Assembly: GCF_022410535.1 (NCBI RefSeq)
Contig: NZ_JAKNBL010000003.1
Span: forward strand, 62,001-126,000
DNA length: 64,000 bases
DNA from: Pelotomaculum terephthalicicum JT
GTDB taxonomy: Bacteria; Bacillota; Desulfotomaculia; Desulfotomaculales; Pelotomaculaceae
Reading direction: 5' to 3'
Part shown: piece after piece, positions 34,790 through 44,673 of the stretch
Position numbering within the stretch: position 1 is the first letter of the stretch
Layout of the letters: each line of letters opens with the position of its first letter
The notes under the pieces: model-generated
What the model saw: the letters and a program-made list of their open reading frames with translations, nothing else
Told to the model about the DNA's origin: nothing
Databases searched by the model: none
Position numbers and translations under genes: made by a program

Positions 34790-35656
34790 TCAGCTTTTCT
34801 TCTTACCAAGAATAACGCTTAAATCCACGGTTATGTTGTTTAATCCATAGTCAAGAACCTTTTGAATCTTTTCATCTGCCGCCCCCCACGATAAAGGAGT
34901 CATTTTAACAAGGTGCTCTATATTCTCTTTAACCGTCATAGTATATAGTATTTGCCGCACAGCCAGTATCTCAAATTTATCACTAAAGAGTTTGACCACC
35001 CTCTCGTTCGAATATGTCTCTTTATCAGTTTGTTTATAAAAAGCGCTTCTTAGTTCTTTCAGATAATTATCCCCCGGCACAATCTTGACGAGTATTCCGT
35101 CTTCTTTAATAATCCTGTTAAACTCCGCGTAATTGGAAGGAGATAAAATGTTCAGAATCATATTGAATTGTTTGTCAGTAAAAGGAGTTTTGGCCAAATT
35201 AGCGACACACCAAATACTCTCAGGATACTTCCTCGCAGCGATTTGTATCCCCTCTTTGGAAATATCGATACCGACTCCCTGAATATTAGCACCTGTTCCA
35301 CCACACAAATTACTGATCAGCTGCGCTAAATGAGAACCTTCCCCGCACCCGGCATCCAGTATTTTAATCTTATCAACATATTTATTATGAGCTTTCTCAA
35401 TAATGAGTTCACTTACCTGTTCCATCATTGGGTCGAAAAAACCACTGTCAAATATAATTCTTCTTGACGCAAACATCTTTTTGTCATAATCAGTCTTGAC
35501 CGGACTTAGCAAAAAGTTAACATAACCCTTTTTAGATAAATCAAAACAATGCTTATTTAAACAAACTATACTTTTTAAAGCATCAGTCTCCATTCTCTTT
35601 CCGCATATAGGACACCTGAACATATCTATGTTTTCTTTAATTTCTATTTTAGCCAT
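34790..35656 (-). CDS. RlmA-type 23S rRNA (guanine-N1) methyltransferase
   Basis: A 288-residue protein: an N-terminal zinc finger (CPICGKRM and CLNKHCFDLSKKGYVNFLL), then a SAM-dependent methyltransferase domain with motif I ILDAGCGEGSHLAQL, GVGIDISKEGIQIAARKYP and MILNILSPSNYAEF. The zinc finger followed by this Rossmann domain is the RlmA layout, which methylates G745 or G748 of 23S rRNA. In some relatives this gives tylosin or mycinamicin tolerance. It lies 102 bases upstream of topB. Confidence 0.85.
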   Translation of the reverse strand: MAKIEIKENIDMFRCPICGKRMETDALKSIVCLNKHCFDLSKKGYVNFLLSPVKTDYDKKMFASRRIIFDSGFFDPMMEQVSELIIEKAHNKYVDKIKILDAGCGEGSHLAQLISNLCGGTGANIQGVGIDISKEGIQIAARKYPESIWCVANLAKTPFTDKQFNMILNILSPSNYAEFNRIIKEDGILVKIVPGDNYLKELRSAFYKQTDKETYSNERVVKLFSDKFEILAVRQILYTMTVKENIEHLVKMTPLSWGAADEKIQKVLDYGLNNITVDLSVILGKKKS

Positions 35657-35711
35657 AAATACAACTCACTCGTTCTTAGTGAATTCGTTTAGCTTTACGC
35701 TAAGTAGATTA

Positions 35712-36806
35712 CTATAATATCTTTGATAATGTTTCCGGGTCGGCGGCGTGGTTTAAAGCTTCCTCTCTGCTGATCATCTTTTTCATGAATATACTGCGCA
35801 AGGCCATGTCCAAAGACTGCATTCCATACTTGGCGCCTGTCTGCATTTGGCTGACGATTTGATAGGTCTTGCCTTCACGGATGAGATTGCGAATGGCCGG
35901 CGTGGCGACCATAATCTCAATCGCCGCAACCCGGCCGGGCTTGTCAATCCTGGGAATAAGCGTCTGGGCGACAACACCCTGGATGGTATTGCCCAATTGC
36001 ACCTTGATTTGCTGCTGCCGGTGGGGCGGGAAAACATCAATAATTCTGTCGATAGTCTGGGCCGCGCTGGCAGTATGCAGTGTGCCCAAAACCAAGTGGC
36101 CGGTTTCGGCCGCCGTCATGGCAATCCCGATCGTCTCAGGGTCGCGCATTTCACCTACCAGGATGACGTCCGGGTCCTCGCGCATGGCCGCCCGCAGGGC
36201 GCTGGCGAATGATCTGGTGTCTCTGCCCACCTCGCGCTGGTTGATCAGGCTTTTCTTATGCCGGTGCACAAACTCGATCGGATCTTCAAGGGTGATGATG
36301 TGGCGCCTGCTTTCCTCGTTGATTTGATTAATCATGGAGGCCAAGGTGGTGGATTTGCCGCTGCCGGTAGGACCCGTTACCAGCACCAGCCCCCTCGGCT
36401 TGCGGCATAAGGAAGCCAGCACTTCCGGCAGGCCAAGTTCCTGAAAAGATAGAACCTCGGAATTGATCAGGCGCACGGCCAAACCGGCGCTACCCTGTTG
36501 CTTGAACGCGTTAACCCGGAACCTGCAAACGCCCGTTATGGCGTAAGAAAAGTCATACTCCCCGGTTTCCTGGAATTTATGATACTGACCTTCAGTCATG
36601 ATCTGCCGGACTAACAAGTCAGTATCTTCCGGTGTCAGCTTGCGGATTGCTGAAAAATCCGCGCCAAGTCCGCCATGCCACTCCGGCGCGTCAAAAGGCA
36701 GCAGCTTTCCGTGCAGACGAAAAGCCGGAGGGCTGTTGACCGTGATATGGACGTCTGAAGCACCTATTCTAAAAGCAAGCGCAAGTATTTCATCAGTGGT
36801 CACCAT
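35712..36806 (-). CDS. pilT: Twitching-motility ATPase PilT
   Basis: A 364-residue secretion-ATPase of the PilT kind: Walker A GPTGSGKST, Asp box IITLEDPIEFVH, Walker B ILVGEMRDPET, His box TGHLVLGTLHTASAAQTIDR and the PilT-type end with AIRNLIREGKTYQI and GMQSLDMAL. PilT depolymerises type IV pili. The ATG at 36806 overlaps the pilD stop (ATGGTGA), so the two are translationally coupled. No pilin, PilB or PilC gene is present in this window. Confidence 0.93.
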   Translation of the reverse strand: MVTTDEILALAFRIGASDVHITVNSPPAFRLHGKLLPFDAPEWHGGLGADFSAIRKLTPEDTDLLVRQIMTEGQYHKFQETGEYDFSYAITGVCRFRVNAFKQQGSAGLAVRLINSEVLSFQELGLPEVLASLCRKPRGLVLVTGPTGSGKSTTLASMINQINEESRRHIITLEDPIEFVHRHKKSLINQREVGRDTRSFASALRAAMREDPDVILVGEMRDPETIGIAMTAAETGHLVLGTLHTASAAQTIDRIIDVFPPHRQQQIKVQLGNTIQGVVAQTLIPRIDKPGRVAAIEIMVATPAIRNLIREGKTYQIVSQMQTGAKYGMQSLDMALRSIFMKKMISREEALNHAADPETLSKIL

Positions 36807-37555
36807 CGGCAGAACCCCAAATACCATTTTATTACCTTATCCCCGGCTAAAATCGCAAACGCTGACCCTAAAGCCAGATAAGGCCCAAAAGGAATGGGCT
36901 CCTTCAGCCGGGCCAGTTTTAGCATAAGCATAGTCATACCGGCAACGCTCCCCGCCGCAAAGGCCAAAAACAGCGCAATCAGCAATTGTTTCCAGCCGAG
37001 CAGCAGGCCCAACACGGCAGCAAGCTTGATGTCGCCGCCGCCCATGCCGCCGCGCGAGACCAACGCGATGACAAAAAGCAGTGCGCCGCCCGCTAAAAAT
37101 CCAATAACGCAGGAAAATAGCGCTTCCTTTGATTCAAACATCAGGGGAACGCCAAGAACAAGGCCTGCCAGATTCAACTCGTCAGGTATGATTTTGTACC
37201 GCAAGTCAAAAACAGTCGCCGGCACAATTACGGCAAACAACACAACCGGCCGCAGAACACCAAAGGTAATCCCGTACTTAGCCAAAGCCAGGACAAAAAG
37301 GAGACCGGTGACTAATTCCACCACCGGATCCTGCCAGGCTATCCGGCGGCCACAGTAGCGGCATTTTCCTTTTAAAAAGAGGTAACTTAAAATAGGAATG
37401 AGATCGAAAATCCTCAAACGATACCGGCAATCCGGACAGTGCGAGGGTGGTCGGATAACCGACTTTCCCACCGGCATCCGGCAGATGCAAACGTTAAGGA
37501 AGCTGCCAACGGCCGCGCCGGTGATAAAGGCCAACACCCAGCTCAAATACACCAA
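36800..37555 (-). CDS. pilD: Prepilin peptidase PilD
   Basis: A 251-residue membrane aspartyl protease/methyltransferase: GSFLNVCICRMP at the N-terminus, four zinc-binding Cys in CPDCRYRL and CRYCGRRI, then the catalytic Asp residues in FDLRYKIIPD and GGGDIKLAAV. About seven membrane spans. It cleaves and N-methylates type IV prepilins. It overlaps pilT and follows fabF by 44 bases. Confidence 0.94.
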   Translation of the reverse strand: MVYLSWVLAFITGAAVGSFLNVCICRMPVGKSVIRPPSHCPDCRYRLRIFDLIPILSYLFLKGKCRYCGRRIAWQDPVVELVTGLLFVLALAKYGITFGVLRPVVLFAVIVPATVFDLRYKIIPDELNLAGLVLGVPLMFESKEALFSCVIGFLAGGALLFVIALVSRGGMGGGDIKLAAVLGLLLGWKQLLIALFLAFAAGSVAGMTMLMLKLARLKEPIPFGPYLALGSAFAILAGDKVIKWYLGFCRW

Positions 37556-37599
37556 TCGATTACCTCCGCATCCAAGAATACCAGGATCATCCGACCCTG

Positions 37600-38832
37600 C
37601 TATTCATATTTCTTTACCAGCAGGCTGGCGTTCTGTCCTCCGAAGCCGAATGAATTGGACATCGCCACCCGCACTGTCGCCCGCCGGGCGGCATTGGGCA
37701 CGTAATCCAGGTCGCAGGCCGGGTCGGGATATACATAATTGATTGTCGGCGGGAGCAAATCTTCCCGGACGGCTTTCACACTTGCGATGAGTTCGGTTAT
37801 TCCGCCGGCGCCCATCAAGTGTCCGGTGGCTCCTTTGGTGGAGCTGACCGGTATCTTGTAGGCCCTGGGACCGAAAACCTCTTTAATGGCCTTTGTCTCC
37901 ACCTGGTCACCCAAGACCGTTGACGTGCCGTGCGCGTTAATATAGTCCACCTCATCAGCCGAAATACCGGCGTCTTCCAGGGCCTTGCGCATGCAGTGGA
38001 TCTCTCCGGCGGCATCGGGCGCCGGAACGACAGCATGGTAGCCATCCCCGCAACGGCCATAGCCTGCCAACTCGGCCAGCACATGTGCTTCCCGCCGCGC
38101 CGCATGCTCAAGGGTCTCAACGATCAGGGCCCCCGCCCCTTCACCCATGACAAAGCCGTCACGTTGCCTGTCAAATGGGCGGGAAGCCTTCCCAGGCTCA
38201 TCATTGCGGCAGGACAGCGCCCTTGCCGAGCAAAGCCCGGCAAGCATCAGCAAACAGAACAACGACTCAGCCCCGCCGGCAATCACCACATCGGCTTCAC
38301 CCCTTTTCAGCATGTGCATGGCAGCCCCCACCGCGTCCGCTCCCGAGGCGCAGGCAGTGGTTACAGTAAGATTGGGACCTTTAATCCCGTAGCGTATCGC
38401 CACCTGACCGGAAGCCATGTTGGTTAGAAACTTAGGCACAAAGTGCGGGCCAATGCGTGAACCGTTTAGAAGCCTGGTCTGTTCTCCGGTAACGGTGATA
38501 ATCCCGCCTATTGCCGTCCCGAACACCACCCCGACCCGAAAAGGATCCTCTCCGTCAAGATCGATCCCGCTGTCTTCAACCGCCATTTGAACAGCCGCCA
38601 GGGCAAACTGGATAAAACGGTCACTCTCCCGGACAAGCTTAGCAGGCATAAACGCGTTTGGGACAAAGTTCTTAACCTCCGCCCCGATCTGACACTGTAC
38701 CGGCGCATGGTCTAAAAGAGTGATTCTTTCTATGCCGCACTCGCCCTTGATCAATCCCTTCCAGTAGGCTTCCGTTCCTATCCCCAGGGGAGTTACCGCC
38801 CCCATGCCGGTAATAACTATTCTATCACGCAA
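37600..38832 (-). CDS. fabF: Beta-ketoacyl-ACP synthase II
   Basis: A 410-residue FabF: VVITGMGAVTPLG start (RIVITGMGAVTPLGIG), active-site Cys in TVTTACASGADAVGAA (about residue 163), His in NAHGTSTVLGDQ and His in GATGHLMGAGG, Lys in STKGATGH, and NSFGFGGQNASLL near the end. It condenses acyl-ACP with malonyl-ACP in fatty acid elongation. It is alone here, without other fab genes, and divergent from an acyl-CoA ligase; this copy may be a secondary FabF. Confidence 0.93.
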   Translation of the reverse strand: MRDRIVITGMGAVTPLGIGTEAYWKGLIKGECGIERITLLDHAPVQCQIGAEVKNFVPNAFMPAKLVRESDRFIQFALAAVQMAVEDSGIDLDGEDPFRVGVVFGTAIGGIITVTGEQTRLLNGSRIGPHFVPKFLTNMASGQVAIRYGIKGPNLTVTTACASGADAVGAAMHMLKRGEADVVIAGGAESLFCLLMLAGLCSARALSCRNDEPGKASRPFDRQRDGFVMGEGAGALIVETLEHAARREAHVLAELAGYGRCGDGYHAVVPAPDAAGEIHCMRKALEDAGISADEVDYINAHGTSTVLGDQVETKAIKEVFGPRAYKIPVSSTKGATGHLMGAGGITELIASVKAVREDLLPPTINYVYPDPACDLDYVPNAARRATVRVAMSNSFGFGGQNASLLVKKYE

Positions 38833-39002
38833 AAAGGGTCCCTCCCGTAATTTTTCCCAAGCAACAAGACAACTTTCTAAAAAATGAGAATCCCCTCATG
38901 AACTAAATTTCAATTCTTTAATAAAAATAATCCTATTTTTCATTTACTTTAATATTTTACCAAAATATAATATTAAATAAAAGCGCAATGGAGAGGGGAT
39001 CT

Positions 39003-40664
39003 ATGTCCAGTATCACTTATCACACCAATACTTTCAAGGATCTTTTCGAAAACAACTTCACCTATCTCAACGGTTTTCTGCGAAATGTGGACCGCTTTCC
39101 CCAGAAGAATGCTCTCACCTGTCCGATCAGAAAAAAAAGCTGGACTTACTCGCAGCTCGACAGGGAATGCAACAGGCTGGCCCATGCTTTTCTTGACGAC
39201 GGACTGAAAAAGGGTGAAGTGATTGTCTACCAACTTTTAAATTCAGCTGAATTTATTTTTTGCTACCTGGCGCCGCAGAAAATAGGCGCCGTCAACTGCC
39301 CGATCAATTTCCGTCTTTCCCCGGGCGAAACCGCTTATATTCTTGATGAAAGCAAGCCAGCCGTTTATGTTTTCGACGAAGAAATCAGGGACATGGCTGA
39401 GAAAGCCCTGCACATGGCCGAACACAAACCGCGCCGGGTGGTGATGGTGGAATTCCGCGGCAACGAAAAACCTTTTGCCGGTTCCCTTACATACGGTGAA
39501 TACGTCAAAAACCGGCCGGAAGGCGACCCCGGCATTAAACAACCCACCAGCATATACGATGAAACCACCCGTCTGTACACTTCAGGCACCACGGGCATGC
39601 CCAAGGGTGTGCCCTTAAACAACCTTAACGAAATATTCACGGCTCACGACGTGATCATGCACTTCCCGCTTAACCCGGCGGACAAGACCATGAATATGAG
39701 CCCCTGGTTTCACCGCGGCGGTCTGCATTCCGGCGGCCCCTGCCCCACGCTTTACGTGGGAGGTGAAGTGGTGGTGCTGAGACAATTCAACCCCAGAGCA
39801 TGCCTGGGACATGTGGAAAACTACGGCATTACCTTCCTAATCGGCGCCCCGCCGATGTTGAAATTGCTGCATGACCTACAGGCCAAAGAGGCAAAGAACT
39901 TGCATACAATTAAAGGAATTGTCACCATGGGCGCCCCCCTGGAAAGGGAAGCCTGCATTAAATTCCAAAAAGTACTTACTCCGAATATCTACAACGGCTA
40001 TGGAACCACGGAAGCCTTCTGGAATACCTTCCTGCGGCCGTTTGACCTGCCGCAGATGGCGGGTTCCGCAGGACGCTCCTGCACCGACGACGAGGCAGCG
40101 GTGGTCAAGGTCTATCCGGACCGGAGGGCTGAACCGGACGACTACGCGGCGAAAGACGGTAAAGAAGTCGGTGAAATAATCATCAAGTCGCACGCTAAGT
40201 GCTCTTACAGCTACTTTAACAGTCCGGCCGAGGAAGAAAGGGTTTTTTACAAGGGATGGATATACATCGGCGACCTGGGAACCTGGAACGAGGACAATTA
40301 CATCACTGTGGTGGGAAGAAAAGACGACATGATCATCTGCGCGGGAGAAAACATTCACCCGGTGCAGGTGGAAGAAGTACTCAACGGACACCCCAAGGTG
40401 AAGGAATCTGTTGTCGTCGGTGTGCCCGACAGGACGCGCGGTGAAGCAGTCGCGGCTTATGTTGTCAAGAATGACCCTTCACTCACTGCCAAGGAACTGG
40501 ACCAGTACTGCCGCAACCATCTTATGCTGGCGCAATTTAAGAAGCCCAGGTACTACCGGTTTGTGGAAGAGCTGCCGTACACGGCGACAGGGAAGAAAAT
40601 CCATTACAAGGTCAAGGAAAAGACCGCGGAAGACAGGGAAAAGGGGTTGTTGGAGAGAGTCTGA
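39003..40664 (+). CDS. AMP-forming acyl-CoA synthetase
   Basis: A 553-residue ANL-family ligase. The ATG at 39003 has GGAGAGGGG upstream and is chosen over the ATG 15 bases earlier. Motifs: LYTSGTTGMPKGVP (P-loop), YNGYGTTEAFW, GWIYIGDLGTWNEDNYIT, GRKDDMIICAGENIHP and the C-terminal Lys loop PYTATGKKIHYK. It activates a carboxylic acid to its CoA thioester with ATP to AMP. It is only distantly similar to the two paralogous ligases downstream and may use a different acid. The 3' end is 20 bases from the convergent ligase gene. Confidence 0.9.
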   Translation: MSSITYHTNTFKDLFENNFTYLNGFLRNVDRFPQKNALTCPIRKKSWTYSQLDRECNRLAHAFLDDGLKKGEVIVYQLLNSAEFIFCYLAPQKIGAVNCPINFRLSPGETAYILDESKPAVYVFDEEIRDMAEKALHMAEHKPRRVVMVEFRGNEKPFAGSLTYGEYVKNRPEGDPGIKQPTSIYDETTRLYTSGTTGMPKGVPLNNLNEIFTAHDVIMHFPLNPADKTMNMSPWFHRGGLHSGGPCPTLYVGGEVVVLRQFNPRACLGHVENYGITFLIGAPPMLKLLHDLQAKEAKNLHTIKGIVTMGAPLEREACIKFQKVLTPNIYNGYGTTEAFWNTFLRPFDLPQMAGSAGRSCTDDEAAVVKVYPDRRAEPDDYAAKDGKEVGEIIIKSHAKCSYSYFNSPAEEERVFYKGWIYIGDLGTWNEDNYITVVGRKDDMIICAGENIHPVQVEEVLNGHPKVKESVVVGVPDRTRGEAVAAYVVKNDPSLTAKELDQYCRNHLMLAQFKKPRYYRFVEELPYTATGKKIHYKVKEKTAEDREKGLLERV

Positions 40665-40684
40665 CAAGACAAAGTCAGAAGTTC

Positions 40685-42190
40685 TCAGGCCTCTTTCAAC
40701 AACCGCTTCATAATTTTGCCGGTAGAGTTTTTCGGCATTTCATCGATAAACTTGATATATCTCGGCACCTTATAGGAAGCCATATTTTTCTTGCAAAAGT
40801 CAATTAGATCCGCTTCACTTAGCTGCCCGTCTTTCTTCAATACAACGAAGGCCACGGGCACTTCGCCCCTGTCCGGGTCTTTTTCGCCTATTACAGCGCA
40901 TTCCAGAATTTTGTCATTCTGGTAAAGGATCTTTTCCACTTCCCTGGGGTAAACATTATAACCTCCATTCAAGATCAGATCCTTCTTGCGGTCGACAATA
41001 TAGTAATAGCCTTCTTCGTCGCGGCAGCCAAGGTCGCCGGTACAGAAATAACCGTCCTTGAAAGCATCCTTTGTGGCGCCGGGCCTCTCCCAGTAACCTC
41101 TGAAGACTCCCGGCCCCTTTACCAGGATTTCCCCCACTTCGCCCACCGGCAGTTCGTTGCCTTGTTCGTCTGCGATTTTTAGCGAATATCCCGGCGCGGC
41201 CGGCCCGATTGAGCCGATTTTACTGTGCCCGAGTCTGTTATAAGTCACCGTGGCGCAGGTTTCCGTAGAACCATAGAACTCACATAACCCAGGGCCGAAT
41301 GTTTGCTCAATTTTATTAAAAAGCTCCGGCGGCATGGAGTATCCCGCCGTTTGTTTATAACGCCATGCGGTAAGATCATATTTTTTCGGGGAATAGGAAT
41401 TCAGCATAAAAATATACATGGTCGGAACACCGGCAAAGTGGGTGACCCGGTAGCGGGAGAGTAGCTCAAGAGCCTTGTCCGGATTAAAGCGTGACATGCT
41501 TAGCACAGCGGCTCCGGTGTAAAACGGCCCCAGCAAGGTAACCGTAATAAAGATATGACAGTAAGGCGCGGCTGTCATAAATACATCTTGCTCATTCAAC
41601 AGCAGCGCGGCGCTGTTTAAAGCCGCTTTAGTCATGAAGTTTTTATGGGAAAGCATAACTCCCTTGGGCTGTCCGGTGGTTCCAGAGGTGTAAAGCATGG
41701 CTGCCACGTCATCATCATGGCAATCCTCGCCCGTTAATATGTCGGAATTTTCCGAAATATTAGCATAAAAGTCGACTGCTCCTGCCACTGTTTCCCCCAG
41801 GGTCACGATCTTTTCCACTGAAGGAATGGTCTCAAGAATGTTTAATATATTTTGCTTAACCTCCCGCGCGGCCCCGACAACCAGTTTAACCCGGGCATCG
41901 TTCAAAATATAGGAGATTTCGCCGCTCTTATAAAGGATATTGAACGGCAGCGCTATTGCCCCAATTCTCATTACTCCAAAAAAGGTTATCAGCCATTCGG
42001 GACAATTGGGCAGGTAAATACCCACCCGATCCCCTTTTTCAACTCCCATTTTTTTTAAGCTGTTACCTAACCGGCTGACCATCCGGTTAAATTCCCGCCA
42101 GGTCAATTCGCGCCCGTCATCCCCACAAATCACGGCATTACGGTTAGGATACCGGTTGGCGTTTATTGTTATCAAATCTGAAATATTCAT
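40685..42190 (-). CDS. Fatty acid-CoA ligase, paralogue A
   Basis: A 501-residue ANL-family ligase: MLYTSGTTGQPKGVMLSHKN, CEFYGSTETCATVTYN, DGYFCTGDLGCRDEEGYYYI, DRKKDLILNGGYNVYPREVE and PKNSTGKIMKRLL. The ATG at 42190 follows GGAGGACGG; the longer frame upstream is not needed. It is very similar (about three residues in four) and equal in length to the ligase at 51098-52603, so the pair arose by duplication. No sigma-54-type promoter is seen upstream, so the two are probably controlled differently. Confidence 0.9.
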   Translation of the reverse strand: MNISDLITINANRYPNRNAVICGDDGRELTWREFNRMVSRLGNSLKKMGVEKGDRVGIYLPNCPEWLITFFGVMRIGAIALPFNILYKSGEISYILNDARVKLVVGAAREVKQNILNILETIPSVEKIVTLGETVAGAVDFYANISENSDILTGEDCHDDDVAAMLYTSGTTGQPKGVMLSHKNFMTKAALNSAALLLNEQDVFMTAAPYCHIFITVTLLGPFYTGAAVLSMSRFNPDKALELLSRYRVTHFAGVPTMYIFMLNSYSPKKYDLTAWRYKQTAGYSMPPELFNKIEQTFGPGLCEFYGSTETCATVTYNRLGHSKIGSIGPAAPGYSLKIADEQGNELPVGEVGEILVKGPGVFRGYWERPGATKDAFKDGYFCTGDLGCRDEEGYYYIVDRKKDLILNGGYNVYPREVEKILYQNDKILECAVIGEKDPDRGEVPVAFVVLKKDGQLSEADLIDFCKKNMASYKVPRYIKFIDEMPKNSTGKIMKRLLKEA

Positions 42191-42564
42191 AAAATGCCGT
42201 CCTCCCTTTGATAAGAGTACCTTGGAACATTTATCAAAGTATACGCGCGCTATTTTAAAGTCCAATTATTTATTCTAGTTTGAATATTTATTTCCTTCAA
42301 ATCATTCAAAATAATTCTACGAGTCTAATCGCCCCGGGTTCGGTCAAACTCGGCGTTTTGCTCAGCATAATTTCCAAGCTTGATGAAAAAAAGAGGGTGA
42401 TTTTACAATCGCCCTCTAAATTAAGGGAGGATGTTAACTTTTAGAGAGTTATCTGTTTATTACTCCCTGTAAAGCTATTCACGCTTATCCCAAATTTTTT
42501 TGCTATATTCACAAGCGAAAATGCTTTATAAGTTCTTCCGTAGATTTTCACCGCTTTTTCTTTA
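42191..42564. other. Intergenic region after the beta-oxidation operon
   Basis: 374 bases. It contains the terminator of the leftward operon at 42393-42416 and should hold the promoter of ligase A between 42191 and 42330. No coding frame and no clear promoter boxes were found. Confidence 0.5.
42393..42416 (-). terminator. Terminator of the beta-oxidation operon
   Basis: GAGGGCGATT pairs with AATCACCCTC (one G-T pair) around a 4-base loop, followed leftward by seven T. It lies 150 bases after the last gene of the operon and is a strong intrinsic terminator. Confidence 0.85.
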
Positions 42565-44601
42565 CTATGAAATTTTTTGAGTCACGGTTTCCAATATTTC
42601 CGCCAGATCATAAATCCTAACCGCCTTGTCCTGACCCGCCTGCTTCACCTTGATCCCGTCATTCATCATGGTCATGCAGAAAGGACAGGCCGTGCATAAC
42701 ACCTCCGCGCCGGCTGCAAAAACCTGCTCCGCCCTCATATGGTTTACCCTGGTGCCTTCCTCTTCCATCCAGGCGCCGCCGCCACCGCCGCCGCAGCAAA
42801 AACTTCTGCCCCTGTTCCTCTGCATCTCAATTAGTTTTAAACCGCTAATATTTTGCAGAATTTTCCGCGGAATATCAAAAATATCGTTGTACCGGCCCAG
42901 GTAGCAGGGATCATGATAAGTTACCGTCTCCGTGAAAGCGCTTGCTATGACGAGCTTCTTTTCTTCTAACAATTTAGCCAGATATTCAGTGTGATGATAT
43001 ATTTCATAATTCTTGCTGAATGCACTATCTGTCTGCGGGTACTCGTTTTTAAAGGCATTGTAGCAGTGCGGGCATGTTGTTACGATGGTTTTAACCTTAT
43101 GCTTTTTAAATAGGTTTATATTATCCCGGACCAGGCCGTCATACAGAAATTCGTTCCCCAGGCGCCGGGCCGGATCCCCGCAGCAATTTTCTTTTTCTCC
43201 TAATATCCCGAACCGCACCCCGGAGCGTTTGAGCAGTGCGGCAAACGCCTGGGCTATCTTCATGCTGCGGTCGTCGAGGGCCGCCGTACAGCCAACCCAG
43301 AAAAGGATCTCTTTGTTGTTTTCCTTGACCAGGTCTTCGGCCCAAGAACCGCGAAACCAGCTTGAGCGCGAGGCCATTGTGCCTTTATAAGGGTGGCCCC
43401 TGTCCTCCAGACAGCGGATGGCGTTGTCCACGCCGCTGGGATAGGAAGCCTCTTCCATCGCCAGATAGCGGCGCAGGTTGATATTTTTAGGCACGTGTTC
43501 GATCATCACCGGGCAAATATACTGGCACGCGCCGCAGGTTTTACACGACCACAATTCTTCTTCCGCCACAGCACTGCCGATCAGGCTGCTTTCCACCAGG
43601 CGCCCGGTCTCCCCGCCTGACTCGTTCTGTTCCGCGTAAGCGTGAGCTATGCCGGGGCTGCTTTCTTTCCCGCACTCCAGCAAGTGTTCTTTCATATTAT
43701 TAATAAACCGCTTTGATGAAAGGGGTGCATTGCTCAGATAAGCGGGGCAGTTGTCCTGGCAGCGGCCGCACTGGGTGCAGGTCAGCAGGTCCAACAGGTG
43801 CTTCCAGCTGAAATCTGTAATTTTTCTTACCCCCAGAGTCGCCTGCTCATCCTCGAAATCAAGCGGCTGAAGCATTTTTCCCATGGGATTGAGGGAGCGG
43901 AAAAATGTATTGAAGGGACAGGCGATTAAATGCATGTGTTTGGAGTAAGGAATAAAGACCAAAAAAGCAAGAATGATTAAAACATGCGCCCACCAAAAAA
44001 TATAATACAGTAAGTTTAAAGTAGCCAGGCTCCAGCCTTGTTTGCCCAGGAAGTACGAGACAACCGCCGTTACCGGCGCCGCTGCCGAAGCCGCCGGGTG
44101 AGCGGCCGCCCTTAACCCGTTTGCGATAAAAAGGGTCAGGACCACCCCGGTGATCAGCGATAAAATAATGGCCGCGTCAAGGTTGCGCTCAAGCCGGTCC
44201 GGTTTGACCACATAGCGGCGCCAGGCCGCCATAAGAACACCGGCCAGCACTAAAACCGCGAATAAATCCTGAATCAGGTAAAAAGCCGGGTAATGACCCA
44301 ATAAAGGCAAAACGAATCCAGGATACAATCCTTCTCCGAAAAACTGCAGTTCACCCAGGGCGAGAACTAAGAAACCCCAGAAGATGAGCACGTGCAGCAG
44401 CCCGGGATATGCTTCATCCAATACTTTTTTCTGGCCGAGCACGTAAACAAATAATGATTTCACCCGCTCACCAATTTGGTCGAACCGGTTTTCGGGCTGG
44501 CCCAAACGCAGGATTAGATAGCGTTGCCGTATAGCCATGGCGAAAAGCCCGATAGCTCCAGCTAAAATAATAATAAAAACAATTATGCCGGGCAGTCCCA
44601 T
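42565..44601 (-). CDS. Membrane-bound FeS oxidoreductase for EtfAB (EMO/DUF224 type)
   Basis: A 678-residue protein. The N-terminal 240 residues hold five to six membrane spans of the NarI/cytochrome b type. Two [4Fe-4S] motifs follow (CTQCGRCQDNCPAYL and CKTCGACQYICPVMIEH), then two CCG domains as in HdrD/GlpC (WVGCTAAL...GEKENCCGDPARR and YHDPCYLGRYND...FCCGGGGGGAWMEEEG). Such proteins beside etfBA are known as EtfAB:menaquinone oxidoreductases in syntrophs. They move electrons from acyl-CoA dehydrogenase via Etf into the membrane, an uphill step solved by reverse electron transport. It is the last gene of the operon. Confidence 0.92.
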   Translation of the reverse strand: MGLPGIIVFIIILAGAIGLFAMAIRQRYLILRLGQPENRFDQIGERVKSLFVYVLGQKKVLDEAYPGLLHVLIFWGFLVLALGELQFFGEGLYPGFVLPLLGHYPAFYLIQDLFAVLVLAGVLMAAWRRYVVKPDRLERNLDAAIILSLITGVVLTLFIANGLRAAAHPAASAAAPVTAVVSYFLGKQGWSLATLNLLYYIFWWAHVLIILAFLVFIPYSKHMHLIACPFNTFFRSLNPMGKMLQPLDFEDEQATLGVRKITDFSWKHLLDLLTCTQCGRCQDNCPAYLSNAPLSSKRFINNMKEHLLECGKESSPGIAHAYAEQNESGGETGRLVESSLIGSAVAEEELWSCKTCGACQYICPVMIEHVPKNINLRRYLAMEEASYPSGVDNAIRCLEDRGHPYKGTMASRSSWFRGSWAEDLVKENNKEILFWVGCTAALDDRSMKIAQAFAALLKRSGVRFGILGEKENCCGDPARRLGNEFLYDGLVRDNINLFKKHKVKTIVTTCPHCYNAFKNEYPQTDSAFSKNYEIYHHTEYLAKLLEEKKLVIASAFTETVTYHDPCYLGRYNDIFDIPRKILQNISGLKLIEMQRNRGRSFCCGGGGGGAWMEEEGTRVNHMRAEQVFAAGAEVLCTACPFCMTMMNDGIKVKQAGQDKAVRIYDLAEILETVTQKIS

Positions 44602-44673
44602 ATCGACTCCTCCCTCTCTCCAATATTATGCAAACGGCCCCGTGCAAGAGGCCGTTATGCATATTCCGTCAAC

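Noticed and set aside
38815-38832. Sigma-54-like GG-N10-GC just upstream of fabF
   Set aside because: It lies at the start codon itself, which leaves no room for a transcript start, and the -24 element is poor.
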